A DNA stretch of 49,075 bases from Hungatella sp. (GTDB taxonomy: Bacteria > Bacillota > Clostridia > Lachnospirales > Lachnospiraceae): assembly GCA_022796015.1 (NCBI GenBank), contig JAAWHU010000015.1, positions 1 to 49,075 of the forward strand, read 5' to 3'. A program made the translations under genes and the position numbers. The notes below the pieces were generated by a model. That model saw only the letters and a list, made by a program, of their open reading frames with translations. It did not search any database and was not told the origin of the DNA. Shown here in pieces: positions 1 through 8,697 of the stretch; the first letter of the stretch is position 1, and each line of letters begins with the position of its first letter.

Positions 1-939
1 GACGAGCTGTACACCGGCATGGTGGGAATGCACGGAACCAAGACTTCCAACTTCGGAATTACGGAGTGCGATCTTTTAATTGTCCTGGGGGCAAGATTCA
101 GCGACCGCGTTACAGGCAACACTTCAAAATTTGCCCCAAATGCCAGAATACTTCAGCTGGATATCGACGCGGCGGAGATCAACAAAAATGTGAGGACAGA
201 CGCCAGCATTATCGGCGATTTGAAGGTAATTCTAAGAAAGCTTAACGCCCGCCTGGATCCTCAGAATCATGACGAGTGGATCGGCCACATTGAGAGGCTT
301 AAGGACATGTATCCTTTAACATACAATAAGGATGTTCTCACAGGCCCATCGGTGGTGGAGGCCATCTATGAGGTGACAGACGGGGATGCAGTCATTGTCA
401 CCGAGGTTGGCCAGCATCAGATGTGGGCGGCCCAGTACTTTAAATACAAGAATCCTCATACCCTTCTTACCTCCGGCGGTCTTGGAACCATGGGCTACGG
501 CCTTGGAGCCGCGATCGGAGCCAAGATGGGAAAAAAGGATAAAAAGGTGTTCAATATTGCGGGAGACGGCTGCTTCCGCATGAATATGAACGAGATTGCC
601 ACGGCTACCAGATACAATATCCCGGTGATCCAGGTGGTAATCAACAATCATGTTCTGGGCATGGTGCGGCAGTGGCAGACGCTGTACTACGGAAAGCGAT
701 ACTCACATACAATATTGAATGATCATGTGGATTTTGTAAAGGTGGCGGAGGCCATGGGCGCCAAGGGATACCGGGTGACCAAAAAGGAAGAGCTGAAGCC
801 TGTGCTTTTAGAGGCCATGAATCTGAACATCCCGGTGGTCATTGACTGTCAGATTCATTGCGATGACAAGGTATTTCCGATGGTATCTCCAGGTGCGGCT
901 ATCTCAGACGCATTTGACGATATAGATTTAAAGCTTTAA
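1..939 (+). CDS. ilvB: Acetolactate synthase large subunit, C-terminal part (5' end outside window)
   Basis: Condenses two pyruvates, or pyruvate plus 2-oxobutyrate, using thiamine diphosphate in the first common step of branched-chain amino-acid synthesis. The reading frame is open from base 1, so the N-terminal pyrimidine-binding domain lies upstream. Visible are the end of the middle domain (GMHGT, then LGARFSDRVTG) and the ThDP-binding domain, with GDGCFRMNMNE closing at VINN about 28 residues later and then LGMVRQWQ, typical of IlvB/IlvG. The C-terminus is complete. A catabolic AlsS is less likely given the biosynthetic neighbours, but the FAD-region residues that would settle it are outside the window. 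Confidence 0.93.
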   Translation, partial: DELYTGMVGMHGTKTSNFGITECDLLIVLGARFSDRVTGNTSKFAPNARILQLDIDAAEINKNVRTDASIIGDLKVILRKLNARLDPQNHDEWIGHIERLKDMYPLTYNKDVLTGPSVVEAIYEVTDGDAVIVTEVGQHQMWAAQYFKYKNPHTLLTSGGLGTMGYGLGAAIGAKMGKKDKKVFNIAGDGCFRMNMNEIATATRYNIPVIQVVINNHVLGMVRQWQTLYYGKRYSHTILNDHVDFVKVAEAMGAKGYRVTKKEELKPVLLEAMNLNIPVVIDCQIHCDDKVFPMVSPGAAISDAFDDIDLKL

Positions 940-981
940 CAACCATGTTCTAAAAATTCAGAGGAGAGTGGGGAACCAGTT

Positions 982-2067
982 ATGAGCAGAGTATACAATT
1001 TCTCGGCAGGTCCGGCGGTTTTGCCGGAAGAAGTATTAAAGGAAGCGGCGGCAGAGATGCTGGATTACAGGGGAACAGGGATGTCTGTTATGGAGATGTC
1101 TCACCGCTCCAAACCATTTGAGACCATTATCGGGGAGGCGGAGGCTGACCTGCGGGAGTTAATGGGGATTCCTGACAACTATAAGGTACTGTTTTTACAG
1201 GGAGGAGCCCATCTGCAGTTTTCCATGATTCCTCAGAACCTTATGAAGAACGGTGCGGCGGATTATATTATCACAGGCCAGTGGGCCAAAAAGGCTTTCA
1301 AGGAAGCGCAGAAATACGGCAGAGCAACAGCCATTGCCTCCAGCGAGGATAAGACCTTCAGCTATATTCCGGACTGCTCGGATCTGCCTGTTTCCGAGGA
1401 TGCCGATTATGTGTATATCTGCGAGAACAATACCATCTATGGGACAAAGTTTCAAGAGCTGCCTGACACCAAGGGTAAGATTCTGATAGCCGATGTATCT
1501 TCCTGCTTTTTGTCGGAGCCTGTGGATGTGACAAAATACGGCGTGATCTATGGCGGCGTTCAGAAAAATATAGGACCGGCCGGGGTGGTAATCGTGATCA
1601 TCCGGGAGGACCTGATCACAGAAGATGTGCTGCCCGGAACGCCTACCATGTGCCAATACAAGACCCATGCAGACGCCAAGTCCTTATACAATACGCCTCC
1701 GGCCTACGGTATCTATATCTGCGGCAAAGTATTTAAGTGGCTGAAGGCAAAAGGCGGTCTTGCAGCCATGAAAGAATACAATGAGAAAAAGGCAAGGATT
1801 CTCTATGATTATCTGGACAACAACACCTTGTTTAAGGGGACCGTGGAGAAAAAAGACCGCTCCCTCATGAATGTTCCCTTTGTTACGGGAGACAAGGAAC
1901 TGGATGCCCTGTTTGTAAAAGAGGCGGAGGCAGCAGGATTTGTGAACCTGAAGGGGCACCGCAGCGTAGGCGGTATGAGAGCCAGCATCTACAACGCCAT
2001 GCCCATAGAAGGTGTGGAGAAGCTGGTTGCATTTATGAAAGAGTTTGAGGAGGCGCATAAGGCATGA
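982..2067 (+). CDS. serC: Phosphoserine aminotransferase
   Basis: PLP enzyme that converts 3-phosphohydroxypyruvate plus glutamate to phosphoserine, the second step of serine synthesis. It is 361 aa, the normal family length. The start YNFSAGPAVLP is the family signature, and the PLP lysine is K195 in GGVQKNIGPAG. HRSVGGMRASIYNA near the C-terminus is the conserved substrate loop. The start is set by GAGGAG about 12 nt upstream. It overlaps serA by 4 nt (ATGA), so the two are translationally coupled. Confidence 0.97.
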   Translation: MSRVYNFSAGPAVLPEEVLKEAAAEMLDYRGTGMSVMEMSHRSKPFETIIGEAEADLRELMGIPDNYKVLFLQGGAHLQFSMIPQNLMKNGAADYIITGQWAKKAFKEAQKYGRATAIASSEDKTFSYIPDCSDLPVSEDADYVYICENNTIYGTKFQELPDTKGKILIADVSSCFLSEPVDVTKYGVIYGGVQKNIGPAGVVIVIIREDLITEDVLPGTPTMCQYKTHADAKSLYNTPPAYGIYICGKVFKWLKAKGGLAAMKEYNEKKARILYDYLDNNTLFKGTVEKKDRSLMNVPFVTGDKELDALFVKEAEAAGFVNLKGHRSVGGMRASIYNAMPIEGVEKLVAFMKEFEEAHKA

Positions 2068-3227
2068 GAAAGATTCACTGTATCAATAACATTTCCAAAT
2101 GCGGAACAGATTTACTGACAGGGGAGTATGCGCTTACGGATTCCCTTGAGGAGGCCCAGGGAGTGCTGGTGCGCAGCGCCGCCCTTCATGATATGGAGTT
2201 TCCAGAAGGCCTGCTGGCCATCGCCCGGGCAGGAGCAGGAGTCAACAACATCCCCTTGGACAGGTGCGCAGCAGAAGGAATCGTTGTGTTCAACACTCCG
2301 GGAGCCAATGCCAACGGCGTGAAGGAATTGGTGCTGGCAGGTCTTTTCCTTGCCTCCAGAGACGTGGTAGGAGGCATCAAATGGTGCAAGAGCATTAAGG
2401 ACGACCCCAATATTGCAAAGACTGTGGAAAAAGGCAAGAAGGATTTTGCCGGATATGAGATCAAGGGCAAAAAGCTGGGCGTCATCGGTCTGGGGGCCAT
2501 CGGCGCCGAGGTGGCCAATGCCGCCGCCGGACTGGGGATGGAGGTATATGGATATGACCCCTATATTTCCGTCAATGCCGCATGGGGGCTGTCCCGAGAC
2601 GTAAAACATATTACCGCTGCCGACACCATTTATGAAGAGTGTGATTATATCACCCTCCATGTTCCCCTTATGGACGCCACCAAGGGAATGATCGGTGAGG
2701 AGACGTTAGACAAGATGAAGGACGGAGTGGTAATCCTGAATTTTGCAAGGGATCTTCTGGTAGATGATGATGCCATGGCAAAGGCTCTGGGAGAGGGAAA
2801 GGTGGGCAGATATGTGACAGATTTCCCCAATCCCAAGTCTGTTAATATGAAGGGATGCATTGCCATTCCTCATCTGGGGGCTTCCACGGAGGAGTCTGAG
2901 GACAACTGCGCCAGAATGGCAGTGAAAGAGCTTATGGATTACCTGGAGAACGGCACCATTCACAATTCCGTGAATTTCCCCAGCTGTGATATGGGCGTGT
3001 GCCGGGGAGCCAGCCGTATTGCCGTATTTCATCAAAATATTCCCAACATGATCGGCCAGGTTACGGGAATCCTGGCGGCTGATGGGGTGAATATCTCAGA
3101 CATGACCAATAAGAGCAAGGATAAATACGCCTACACCCTCCTTGACCTGGAAGACAAGGTTGAGGATATTACCATTCAGAAGCTTAACGCCATAAAGGGC
3201 GTGTGCCGGGTACGTGTAGTTAAGTAG
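2064..3227 (+). CDS. serA: D-3-phosphoglycerate dehydrogenase (short form with ACT domain)
   Basis: NAD-dependent oxidation of 3-phosphoglycerate, the first committed step of serine synthesis. At 387 aa it is the short SerA type. The Rossmann motif GLGAIG is followed by an acidic residue in YGYDPY; the catalytic arginine lies in NFARDLLVDD and the histidine in IPHLGAST. An ACT domain occupies about the last 70 residues (from FHQNIPNMIGQV), suggesting serine feedback. The GxGxxG and H-bearing segments are intact. It is coupled to serC by ATGA and followed by a terminator-like hairpin. Confidence 0.96.
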   Translation: MRKIHCINNISKCGTDLLTGEYALTDSLEEAQGVLVRSAALHDMEFPEGLLAIARAGAGVNNIPLDRCAAEGIVVFNTPGANANGVKELVLAGLFLASRDVVGGIKWCKSIKDDPNIAKTVEKGKKDFAGYEIKGKKLGVIGLGAIGAEVANAAAGLGMEVYGYDPYISVNAAWGLSRDVKHITAADTIYEECDYITLHVPLMDATKGMIGEETLDKMKDGVVILNFARDLLVDDDAMAKALGEGKVGRYVTDFPNPKSVNMKGCIAIPHLGASTEESEDNCARMAVKELMDYLENGTIHNSVNFPSCDMGVCRGASRIAVFHQNIPNMIGQVTGILAADGVNISDMTNKSKDKYAYTLLDLEDKVEDITIQKLNAIKGVCRVRVVK

Positions 3228-3238
3228 AGCAAAGAAAA

Positions 3239-3271
3239 GGGGATCTGCCGCCAGTGTAGGTCCCCTGTTTT
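3239..3271 (+). terminator. Hairpin plus short U-tract after serA
   Basis: GGGGATCT (3239-3246) pairs with AGGTCCCC (3258-3265) with one G-U pair, followed by TGTTTT. It lies between serA and the DUF1015 gene, whose ribosome binding site follows at once. The weak T-tract makes partial termination or attenuation more likely than a full stop. Confidence 0.5.
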
Positions 3272-3285
3272 AAAGGAGAAACGAT

Positions 3286-4563
3286 ATGGCGGAAGTGAAA
3301 CCGTTTTTTTGTATCAGGCCTGACGAGGCGGTGGTATCTCAGGTGGCAGCCCTGCCCTATGATGTGTACAGCCGGAAGGAAGCCTGCCAGGCAGTAAAGG
3401 GACATCCCCTTTCTTTTTTGAATATTGACCGGGCGGAGACCCAGTTTGGGGAGGAGGTGGACACCTACGATGAGCAGGTATACGAGAAAGCAAGGCAGCT
3501 CCTGGACAGGAGGATTCAGGATGGAACCTTTCTTGTAGAGAAGGAGGCATGTTACTATCTGTATCAGCTGACTATGGAGGGAAGGAGCCAGACAGGCATT
3601 GTGGCCTGCTCTTCCATAGAAGACTATGAAAATGGCGTTATTAAAAAGCATGAAAATACCAGGGAGGAGAAAGAGCTGGACCGGATCCGCCATGTGGAGG
3701 TGACCAATGCCCACACAGGGCCTATATTCCTGGCCTACAGGGGACATTCAGGACTGGAAGCCATCATGAAGTCTGTCCAGACAGAGCGCCCTCTCTATGA
3801 CTTTGTATCGGAGGATGGAATCGGCCATAGGGTCTGGAGAATCGGGGACGCAGCCCGTGTACAAGCCATTGAACAGGCTTTTAAGGAGGTGGACGCCACA
3901 TACATTGCTGACGGCCATCACAGGGCGGCGTCGGCAGTAAAGGTGGGGCTTAGGCGGAGAGAGGCACAGCGGGCCATGGGGCGAAAGACAACAGGAGATG
4001 AGCCTTATGAGTATTTTCTCTCTGTCCTCTTTCCCGAGGATCAGCTGATGATCATGCCCTATAACCGGGTGGTAAAGGATCTGAACGGCCTGACCATGGA
4101 AAAATTCTTTACTGCTATTCACGAGAGCTTTGATGTGGCAAAGATAGGGAAGGAAGCCTATGCTCCAAAACGGAAGGGGACATTCGGCATGTATATCCAG
4201 GGAGAGTGGTATCTTTTAAAAATCAAAGATCATCTTTTAAGCCAAGATCCCGTTAAGGGGCTGGACGTGTCCCTCCTCCAGGATCACCTTTTAGGCCCCA
4301 TACTGGGAATCGGAGACCCCAGGGTGGATCAGAGAATTGACTTTATCGGCGGTATCCGGGGACTGGGAGAGCTGGAGAGGAGAGTCAGGGAGGACATGAA
4401 GGCAGCATTTTCCATGTATCCTACCACCATACAGGAGCTGTTCGCCGTGGCAGATGCAGGGATGCTTATGCCGCCTAAGTCCACCTGGTTTGAACCCAAG
4501 CTGCGCAGCGGAATCTTTATTCATGGCCTTGGGGCCGAAGAATCCCCGATTCGTCAGGGATGA
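3286..4563 (+). CDS. DUF1015 family protein
   Basis: A 425-aa conserved protein of the DUF1015 family with no established biochemical role. It shows the expected N-terminal pattern (VKPFFCIRPDE, LPYDVYS), then HENTREEKELDR and the signature ADGHHRAASA, which resembles a nucleotide- or phosphate-binding loop. It sits downstream of serC-serA in the same direction, an arrangement I recall from other Clostridia, which hints at a link to phosphoserine metabolism (inference). The start is supported by AAAGGAG 9 nt upstream. Its 3' end overlaps the convergent choline-binding-type gene by 47 bp. Confidence 0.88.
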   Translation: MAEVKPFFCIRPDEAVVSQVAALPYDVYSRKEACQAVKGHPLSFLNIDRAETQFGEEVDTYDEQVYEKARQLLDRRIQDGTFLVEKEACYYLYQLTMEGRSQTGIVACSSIEDYENGVIKKHENTREEKELDRIRHVEVTNAHTGPIFLAYRGHSGLEAIMKSVQTERPLYDFVSEDGIGHRVWRIGDAARVQAIEQAFKEVDATYIADGHHRAASAVKVGLRRREAQRAMGRKTTGDEPYEYFLSVLFPEDQLMIMPYNRVVKDLNGLTMEKFFTAIHESFDVAKIGKEAYAPKRKGTFGMYIQGEWYLLKIKDHLLSQDPVKGLDVSLLQDHLLGPILGIGDPRVDQRIDFIGGIRGLGELERRVREDMKAAFSMYPTTIQELFAVADAGMLMPPKSTWFEPKLRSGIFIHGLGAEESPIRQG

Positions 4564-5407
4564 AGACCTGAGGAGTCGTCAGCAGCTTGCCATCAGGCTG
4601 GAAGTAATAGGTATTCCCATCGATGGTGAGAAAACCGGTGTGCATAATGCCGGTATCAGGGTTTAGATAGTAGCGGCTGCCGGCGATGGTAGTCCAGCCA
4701 AAGGCCATGGCCCCATCCTCTTTATAATAATACCAGTTGCCGCCTGCTTCCTGCCATCCGGATTTGGCGCTGAGTTCCTCCGGCGCTATGCCGGGACAGG
4801 AGAAATTGATGATCTTGGAAGCCGTATTCTGGTTATCGGACCAGATAAGGATCGAACTTCCCGGCGTCAGATCGTCGATGGTGACAATATTACGGCTTAA
4901 GTAAGGCACGGTCTCACAAGCTGCAGGAACCGTGTACTGGGCGCCGTTCGTAGTCAGAAGGGTGGCCATGGCCTTGTCTTCGCTCCAGGTTAACTGATCT
5001 ACTTTGGTATAATCAGGCACCTTGTAACCGGCAGGAATATTGCATAGGACAAGGGAAGCATTGGCCATGGAGACCCGGTTGGCAGATAGGGCAGGCCCAA
5101 TATAGACATAGACCGTAGCGCCTTCTTTGATCTCCTCATAGGGATAGGGCAGGCCTGTGGCAGCGTCAAGGACACGGGTATAGACATTGGAAACCGTAAT
5201 CTGGATCTCGCCGCTATGAGACTGTCTCGAAAGGTTATTCATGAAGAAAAACTTCACATCTTCTCCTCCGGAGTCTGCTTTGGTCACAGGGCCCCAGATA
5301 CGGATGGGGTCTACCAGTCCGGCGGCGCAGGTATCTGCGGCGGCTGAGACAGTGAGAATTACGGCGGCTCCGAGGCACGCCAGAAATGTTCTGATAGGGT
5401 TTGTCAT
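4517..5407 (-). CDS. Secreted protein with choline-binding-type cell-wall repeats
   Basis: About 296 aa. An N-terminal signal peptide (TFLACLGAAVILTVSAAA) precedes a region of unknown function of about 190 residues rich in beta-type sequence. Three tandem aromatic-glycine repeats follow near the C-terminus: GNWYYYKEDGAMAFGW, SRYYLNPDTGIMHTGF and NTYYFQPDGKLL. These match the CW_binding (choline-binding) repeat family, so the protein probably sits non-covalently on the cell surface. I chose the ATG at 5407, preceded by GGGAGG, over the upstream ATG at 5431, which has no ribosome binding site. The last codons overlap the DUF1015 gene on the other strand. No enzymatic motif was seen. Confidence 0.8.
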   Translation of the reverse strand: MTNPIRTFLACLGAAVILTVSAAADTCAAGLVDPIRIWGPVTKADSGGEDVKFFFMNNLSRQSHSGEIQITVSNVYTRVLDAATGLPYPYEEIKEGATVYVYIGPALSANRVSMANASLVLCNIPAGYKVPDYTKVDQLTWSEDKAMATLLTTNGAQYTVPAACETVPYLSRNIVTIDDLTPGSSILIWSDNQNTASKIINFSCPGIAPEELSAKSGWQEAGGNWYYYKEDGAMAFGWTTIAGSRYYLNPDTGIMHTGFLTIDGNTYYFQPDGKLLTTPQVFIPDESGILRPQGHE

Positions 5408-5537
5408 GATCTTGTTTTGTCCTCCCGGCATGATATAAGCTGTCTATAATTTAGTATATCAGATTTGGAAAATAATAGAAACAAAAGAATCTTTAAAAAA
5501 TATTTACATTTCCGGGTAGGTACTGTTAAAAAATTAG

Positions 5538-5569
5538 TACTTGACATTGCAAGGTAGTAGGTATAATAT
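5538..5569 (+). promoter_or_regulatory. padR promoter with overlapping imperfect inverted repeat
   Basis: The -35 is TTGACA (5541-5546). The -10 is TATAAT at 5562 with a 15-nt spacer, or TAATAT at 5564 with 17 nt. TACTTG (5538-5543) and CAAGGTA (5550-5556) form an imperfect inverted repeat over the -35, a plausible PadR autoregulation site. Confidence 0.6.
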
Positions 5570-5596
5570 AGAACCTGTAGAAAGGATGAATCCAAT

Positions 5597-5926
5597 ATGA
5601 ATGCACAATTTAAAAAGGGAGTTCTGGAACTGATTGTGCTTGAGTCTGTCCGGCAGCGGGATCGGTATGGGTATGAGCTGGTGGAGGAGGTCTCCAAAGT
5701 GGTGGATGTCAATGAGGGAACCATCTATCCTCTTTTGAAGCGTCTGACCAATGAACATTATTTTGAGACGTATCTAAGGGAATCCACGGAGGGCCCTCCC
5801 AGGAAGTATTACCATGTGACGGCGGCCGGCATTCTGTATCGGGATCAGCTTGAGAAAGAGTGGATTCAGCTGTCGGAACAGGTATGGCGGTTTCTGAAGC
5901 AGAACATGCCCGGTGAGGAGACATAG
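5597..5926 (+). CDS. PadR family transcriptional regulator
   Basis: A 109-aa winged-helix repressor. The PadR core is clear: GVLELIVL, YGYELVEEV, the recognition segment EGTIYPLLKRL, and the wing residues PPRKYYHVTAAG. PadR proteins usually repress their own operon and respond to ligands or envelope stress. The next gene starts 22 nt after its stop and carries a DUF1700 domain, a well-known PadR partner. The inverted repeat over its -35 suggests autoregulation. The start ATG is preceded by an AAAGGATG-type ribosome binding site. The effector is unknown. Confidence 0.92.
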   Translation: MNAQFKKGVLELIVLESVRQRDRYGYELVEEVSKVVDVNEGTIYPLLKRLTNEHYFETYLRESTEGPPRKYYHVTAAGILYRDQLEKEWIQLSEQVWRFLKQNMPGEET

Positions 5927-5948
5927 GATTTTTTACGAGGGGAGTATT

Positions 5949-6848
5949 ATGGATAAACAAGGGTTTTTATCAAGGCTAGAGCAATCCCTTTCCGTCCTGC
6001 AGGAGGATGAGCTCCGGGATATTTTGAATGAATACGAACAGCACATCGATATGAAGATGGAAAAGGGGCTGACTGAAGAGGAGGCTATTGCAGATTTCGG
6101 AGGCTTTGAGGAGCTGACAGCAGAGCTTTTGGAGGCCTATCATGTGCGGGCCGATTATGTATCAGGTGCGGGGAAGGGAAAGGAGGAGGCAAAGACAAAG
6201 GGCAGGCACAAGGAGAAAGGCCAGGGGCTGTTGGGAAAGATAAAACAGGCAGGCAGTGGTCTTCTGCGGGAGAGGAAACCCGGAGGCAGAGACAGGAACA
6301 TCCGTCAGAAGGTCAGAGACCTTGCCAAATGGTTCTGCCGTCCTGTTTCCTGGCTGAAAAAGACATGGGAAAGCCGAAAATATGGCGGGGAAAGCATTCA
6401 AAAGAGAAAAGAGGGGAAGAATATGATGAGAGCGGCAGGCATTAGGACAAGGGCCCTGGCCGTGGGGGTAGGAAGAGGTCTGGGGAATCTGTGCAGATTG
6501 GCAATCCATGTAATATTGTGGGGAGTCCGGATGATGTGGAACAGCTGCTGGATTCTGTTTTCCCTGTTCATGACAGGGGTCAGCCTTCTGGGGCTTTACG
6601 GGCTGGGGCTTATTGCAGTGCTTCTGATGCAGGGATATCCTCTGACAGGGGTGCTGGTGGGATGTGTTGGACTTGTGCTGTGTACCTTCTCGGCGGCAGG
6701 CTTGGGAATCAGTTTTTTGTGGAAACGGAGAGTTCCGGTAAAGGCGGCTTTTGAGGATACCATCCCCCATAGGAGGAATTCGGACTGTGAGGTGCGGGAA
6801 GAATGGGGGCAGACAGAAGACGGACAGGCAGAGGCAGGGGAGGAGTGA
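5949..6848 (+). CDS. DUF1700 (HAAS-type) membrane protein
   Basis: A 299-aa protein. The first 65 residues form the DUF1700 helical domain (FLSRLEQSLSVL, EYEQHIDMKMEKGLTEEEAI, DFGGFEEL). A long basic linker follows, with many Lys, Arg and Gly up to about residue 170, then two hydrophobic helices near 200-260 and an acidic tail. DUF1700 proteins are commonly paired with PadR regulators and envelope proteins; their mechanism is unknown. I placed the start at 5949, behind GAGGGGAG, rather than at the in-frame ATG at 5913, because the family begins MDKQGFL-like. The basic linker is longer than I would expect for the family. Confidence 0.82.
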   Translation: MDKQGFLSRLEQSLSVLQEDELRDILNEYEQHIDMKMEKGLTEEEAIADFGGFEELTAELLEAYHVRADYVSGAGKGKEEAKTKGRHKEKGQGLLGKIKQAGSGLLRERKPGGRDRNIRQKVRDLAKWFCRPVSWLKKTWESRKYGGESIQKRKEGKNMMRAAGIRTRALAVGVGRGLGNLCRLAIHVILWGVRMMWNSCWILFSLFMTGVSLLGLYGLGLIAVLLMQGYPLTGVLVGCVGLVLCTFSAAGLGISFLWKRRVPVKAAFEDTIPHRRNSDCEVREEWGQTEDGQAEAGEE

Positions 6849-6852
6849 TATC

Positions 6853-7413
6853 ATGCGCAGGATACAGATGATTTTAACAGGGATTTTTCTGGGAGGCGTG
6901 CTTTTGGGCGGCGTCGGCACAGGGATTGCCATGGTGGAATATTCTTCCCTGACCTATGGAGGGAAACATATAATCGGAAAAGAAAGCCTGGTGACCAGAC
7001 AGTTTGACTTTGAATTTAATCCGGACAACGGCAATCTGATCTTTGATGACGAATTATATCTGGGCGGAATGTTTGTGACGGCTATTGAAGCCGACAAGGA
7101 GGTGCCTGCAGATGTGGTCAGATGTGAAGTGACTTATAATGAGAAGAGGGCCAAGCCCTTTGTAAGATTTCACGAGAATGAGAAAACAGAAGAGGACCAG
7201 GAAGAAACTGCGGTCAGTCAGGGAGAATTGCGGATAACGGCACGTTACGAAGGCAGTGATCTTGCGGTATTTATGGAAAATAAAGACCGGTTTTTGGAAG
7301 AACTTAAGAATCGGGTGATATCTGATTATGAGGTGCTTTATATTACGGATATTACGGTGAAGGTGAATCCCGAGACCCTGCCTTTTGTGGAGCTTAAAAG
7401 TAATGCCAGGTAG
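6853..7413 (+). CDS. Membrane-anchored protein of the PadR/DUF1700 operon
   Basis: A 186-aa protein, not recognised with confidence. One N-terminal transmembrane helix (MILTGIFLGGVLLGGVGTGIA) is followed by a soluble, probably extracytoplasmic region with alternating beta-type sequence and no cysteines beyond one. Its place after PadR and DUF1700 is where DUF4097-type adhesin-like proteins often sit, so a divergent relative is possible. The start at 6853 uses the GAGGAG at the end of the DUF1700 gene, 4 nt upstream. It is followed by an inverted repeat shared with the convergent mntP. Confidence 0.65.
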   Translation: MRRIQMILTGIFLGGVLLGGVGTGIAMVEYSSLTYGGKHIIGKESLVTRQFDFEFNPDNGNLIFDDELYLGGMFVTAIEADKEVPADVVRCEVTYNEKRAKPFVRFHENEKTEEDQEETAVSQGELRITARYEGSDLAVFMENKDRFLEELKNRVISDYEVLYITDITVKVNPETLPFVELKSNAR

Positions 7414-7416
7414 GGA

Positions 7417-7441
7417 GAGCATCTTAAAAAAACAGATGCTC
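7417..7441. terminator. Shared inverted repeat between convergent genes
   Basis: GAGCATCT (7417-7424) and AGATGCTC (7434-7441) form a perfect 8-bp stem around an A-rich loop. On the minus strand the mntP stop codon lies inside this structure. There is no U-tract after the stem on the plus strand, so terminator function is uncertain. Confidence 0.4.
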
Positions 7442-7981
7442 CACTAGAATTTTAAGGCCAATGGCAATGAGAATCACTCCGCCGGCCAATTCCGCTTTGG
7501 ACTTATATCTGGAACCAAATACATTGCCTGCTTTCACACCGATTATAGAGAAAAGGAAGGTTATAACGCCGATAAATGTCACTGCCGGGATAATCTGCAC
7601 TTTGAGAAAAGCAAAGGTAACTCCCACAGCAAGGGCGTCAATACTGGTGGCCACTGCCAGGATTACCATATCCTTAAAGGCGATGGAGGCATCGCAGGTA
7701 TCTTCCTCGGGGCTTAAGGATTCTTTTATCATGTTTCCTCCGATGGCGGTCAGGAGGATAAAAGCGATCCAGTGGTCGTATGAGGTGATGGCATTCTGGA
7801 ATCGTACCCCCAGTGCATAGCCTATAAGAGGCATCAGGCCCTGGAAGCCGCCAAAGTATAAACCAATGATCAGAGCGTGCCGGGGATTCATCTTCTGCAT
7901 GGACAGACCCTTGCAGATCGCAACGGCAAATGCGTCCATGGATAAGCCTACGGCAATAAGAAATAATTCCGGTAGTGACAT
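7424..7981 (-). CDS. mntP: Manganese efflux pump MntP
   Basis: An integral membrane protein of about 185 aa that exports Mn2+. It has the two-fold MntP/DUF204 repeat with conserved acidic pockets, [15 protein letters not shown] in the first half and [17 protein letters not shown] in the second, and about six transmembrane helices. I chose the ATG at 7981, 9 nt behind AGGAGG, over the TTG at 7987. No yybP-ykoY manganese riboswitch was recognised upstream. It is divergent from rubrerythrin, and both genes fit metal and oxidative stress defence. Confidence 0.93.
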   Translation of the reverse strand: MSLPELFLIAVGLSMDAFAVAICKGLSMQKMNPRHALIIGLYFGGFQGLMPLIGYALGVRFQNAITSYDHWIAFILLTAIGGNMIKESLSPEEDTCDASIAFKDMVILAVATSIDALAVGVTFAFLKVQIIPAVTFIGVITFLFSIIGVKAGNVFGSRYKSKAELAGGVILIAIGLKILVEHLFF

Positions 7982-8089
7982 GCACAAGTTCCTCCTGATT
8001 TGACTGAAAAGTATACTGGCACCATTTTATAATATTATGTAAAAAATCTCAAGACTATTATTTACGGCCGGAAAGGCATGAAAAAGGTA

Positions 8090-8140
8090 TTGACATAATT
8101 TGGAAAACAATATAAACTAGTAATAGTTATTAATATTAAT
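8090..8140 (+). promoter_or_regulatory. Rubrerythrin promoter and palindrome
   Basis: TTGACA (8090-8095) with TATAAA (8111) or TAAACT (8113) as -10, at spacings of 15 or 17 nt. Just downstream is the perfect 12-bp palindrome ATTAATATTAAT (8129-8140), in the expected 5' UTR. A PerR-like role is conceivable, but the sequence does not match the 7-1-7 PerR box. Confidence 0.5.
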
Positions 8141-8159
8141 TTATAAAGGAGGATCTATC

Positions 8160-8696
8160 ATGGAGTTAAAGGGCAGTAAGACAGAGGCAAATCTGATGAC
8201 AGCATTTGCAGGGGAGTCACAGGCGCGGAACAAGTATACATATTTTGCATCTAAGGCTAAAAAGGAAGGTTATGTACAGATTGCGGCTATCTTCGAGGAG
8301 ACGGCAAACAATGAAAAAGAGCATGCCAAGATGTGGTATAAGCTTTTAAACGATGGGATCGGTTCCACTATGGATAACCTAAAGGAAGCAGCAGAAGGCG
8401 AGAACTACGAGTGGACAGATATGTACGCCACATTCGCCAAGGAGGCAAGGGAGGAAGGCTTTGACAAGATTGCCCAGCTGTTTGAAGGCGTGGCCGCCAT
8501 TGAGAAGGAGCATGAGGAGAGATATAGAAAGCTTTTAGCCAATATTGAGGGAGGCTTAGTGTTCTCAAGAGAAGGAGATATGGTATGGCAGTGTGCCAAC
8601 TGCGGCCATATTTGCGTAGGTAAGAAGGCGCCTGAAGTATGCCCAGTATGCGCCCATCCTCAGAGCTATTTCCAGATTAAGGCGGAGAATTATTAA
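8160..8696 (+). CDS. rbr: Rubrerythrin
   Basis: A 178-aa cytosolic non-haem iron peroxidase that reduces H2O2 in anaerobes. The N-terminal ferritin-like four-helix domain carries the diiron ligands E19, E52-x-x-H55 and E115-x-x-H118. The C-terminal rubredoxin domain has C145-x-x-C148 and C161-x-x-C164 for the Fe(Cys)4 site. Length and order are normal. A strong AAAGGAGG precedes the start. Only one base separates its stop from the next ATG, so the CCG-domain gene is co-translated and may provide a redox partner. Confidence 0.97.
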   Translation: MELKGSKTEANLMTAFAGESQARNKYTYFASKAKKEGYVQIAAIFEETANNEKEHAKMWYKLLNDGIGSTMDNLKEAAEGENYEWTDMYATFAKEAREEGFDKIAQLFEGVAAIEKEHEERYRKLLANIEGGLVFSREGDMVWQCANCGHICVGKKAPEVCPVCAHPQSYFQIKAENY

Positions 8697-8697
8697 A

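Noticed and set aside
6162..6932. 256-aa open frame on the minus strand, proline/serine/cysteine-rich
   Set aside because: It is the mirror of the basic linker in the DUF1700 protein, with no ribosome binding site and no family resemblance.
7982..8089. Manganese (yybP-ykoY) riboswitch before mntP
   Set aside because: No matching conserved loops could be found in the short region upstream of mntP.
8121..8150. PerR box upstream of rubrerythrin
   Set aside because: The AT-rich palindrome ATTAATATTAAT does not follow the 7-1-7 PerR consensus.
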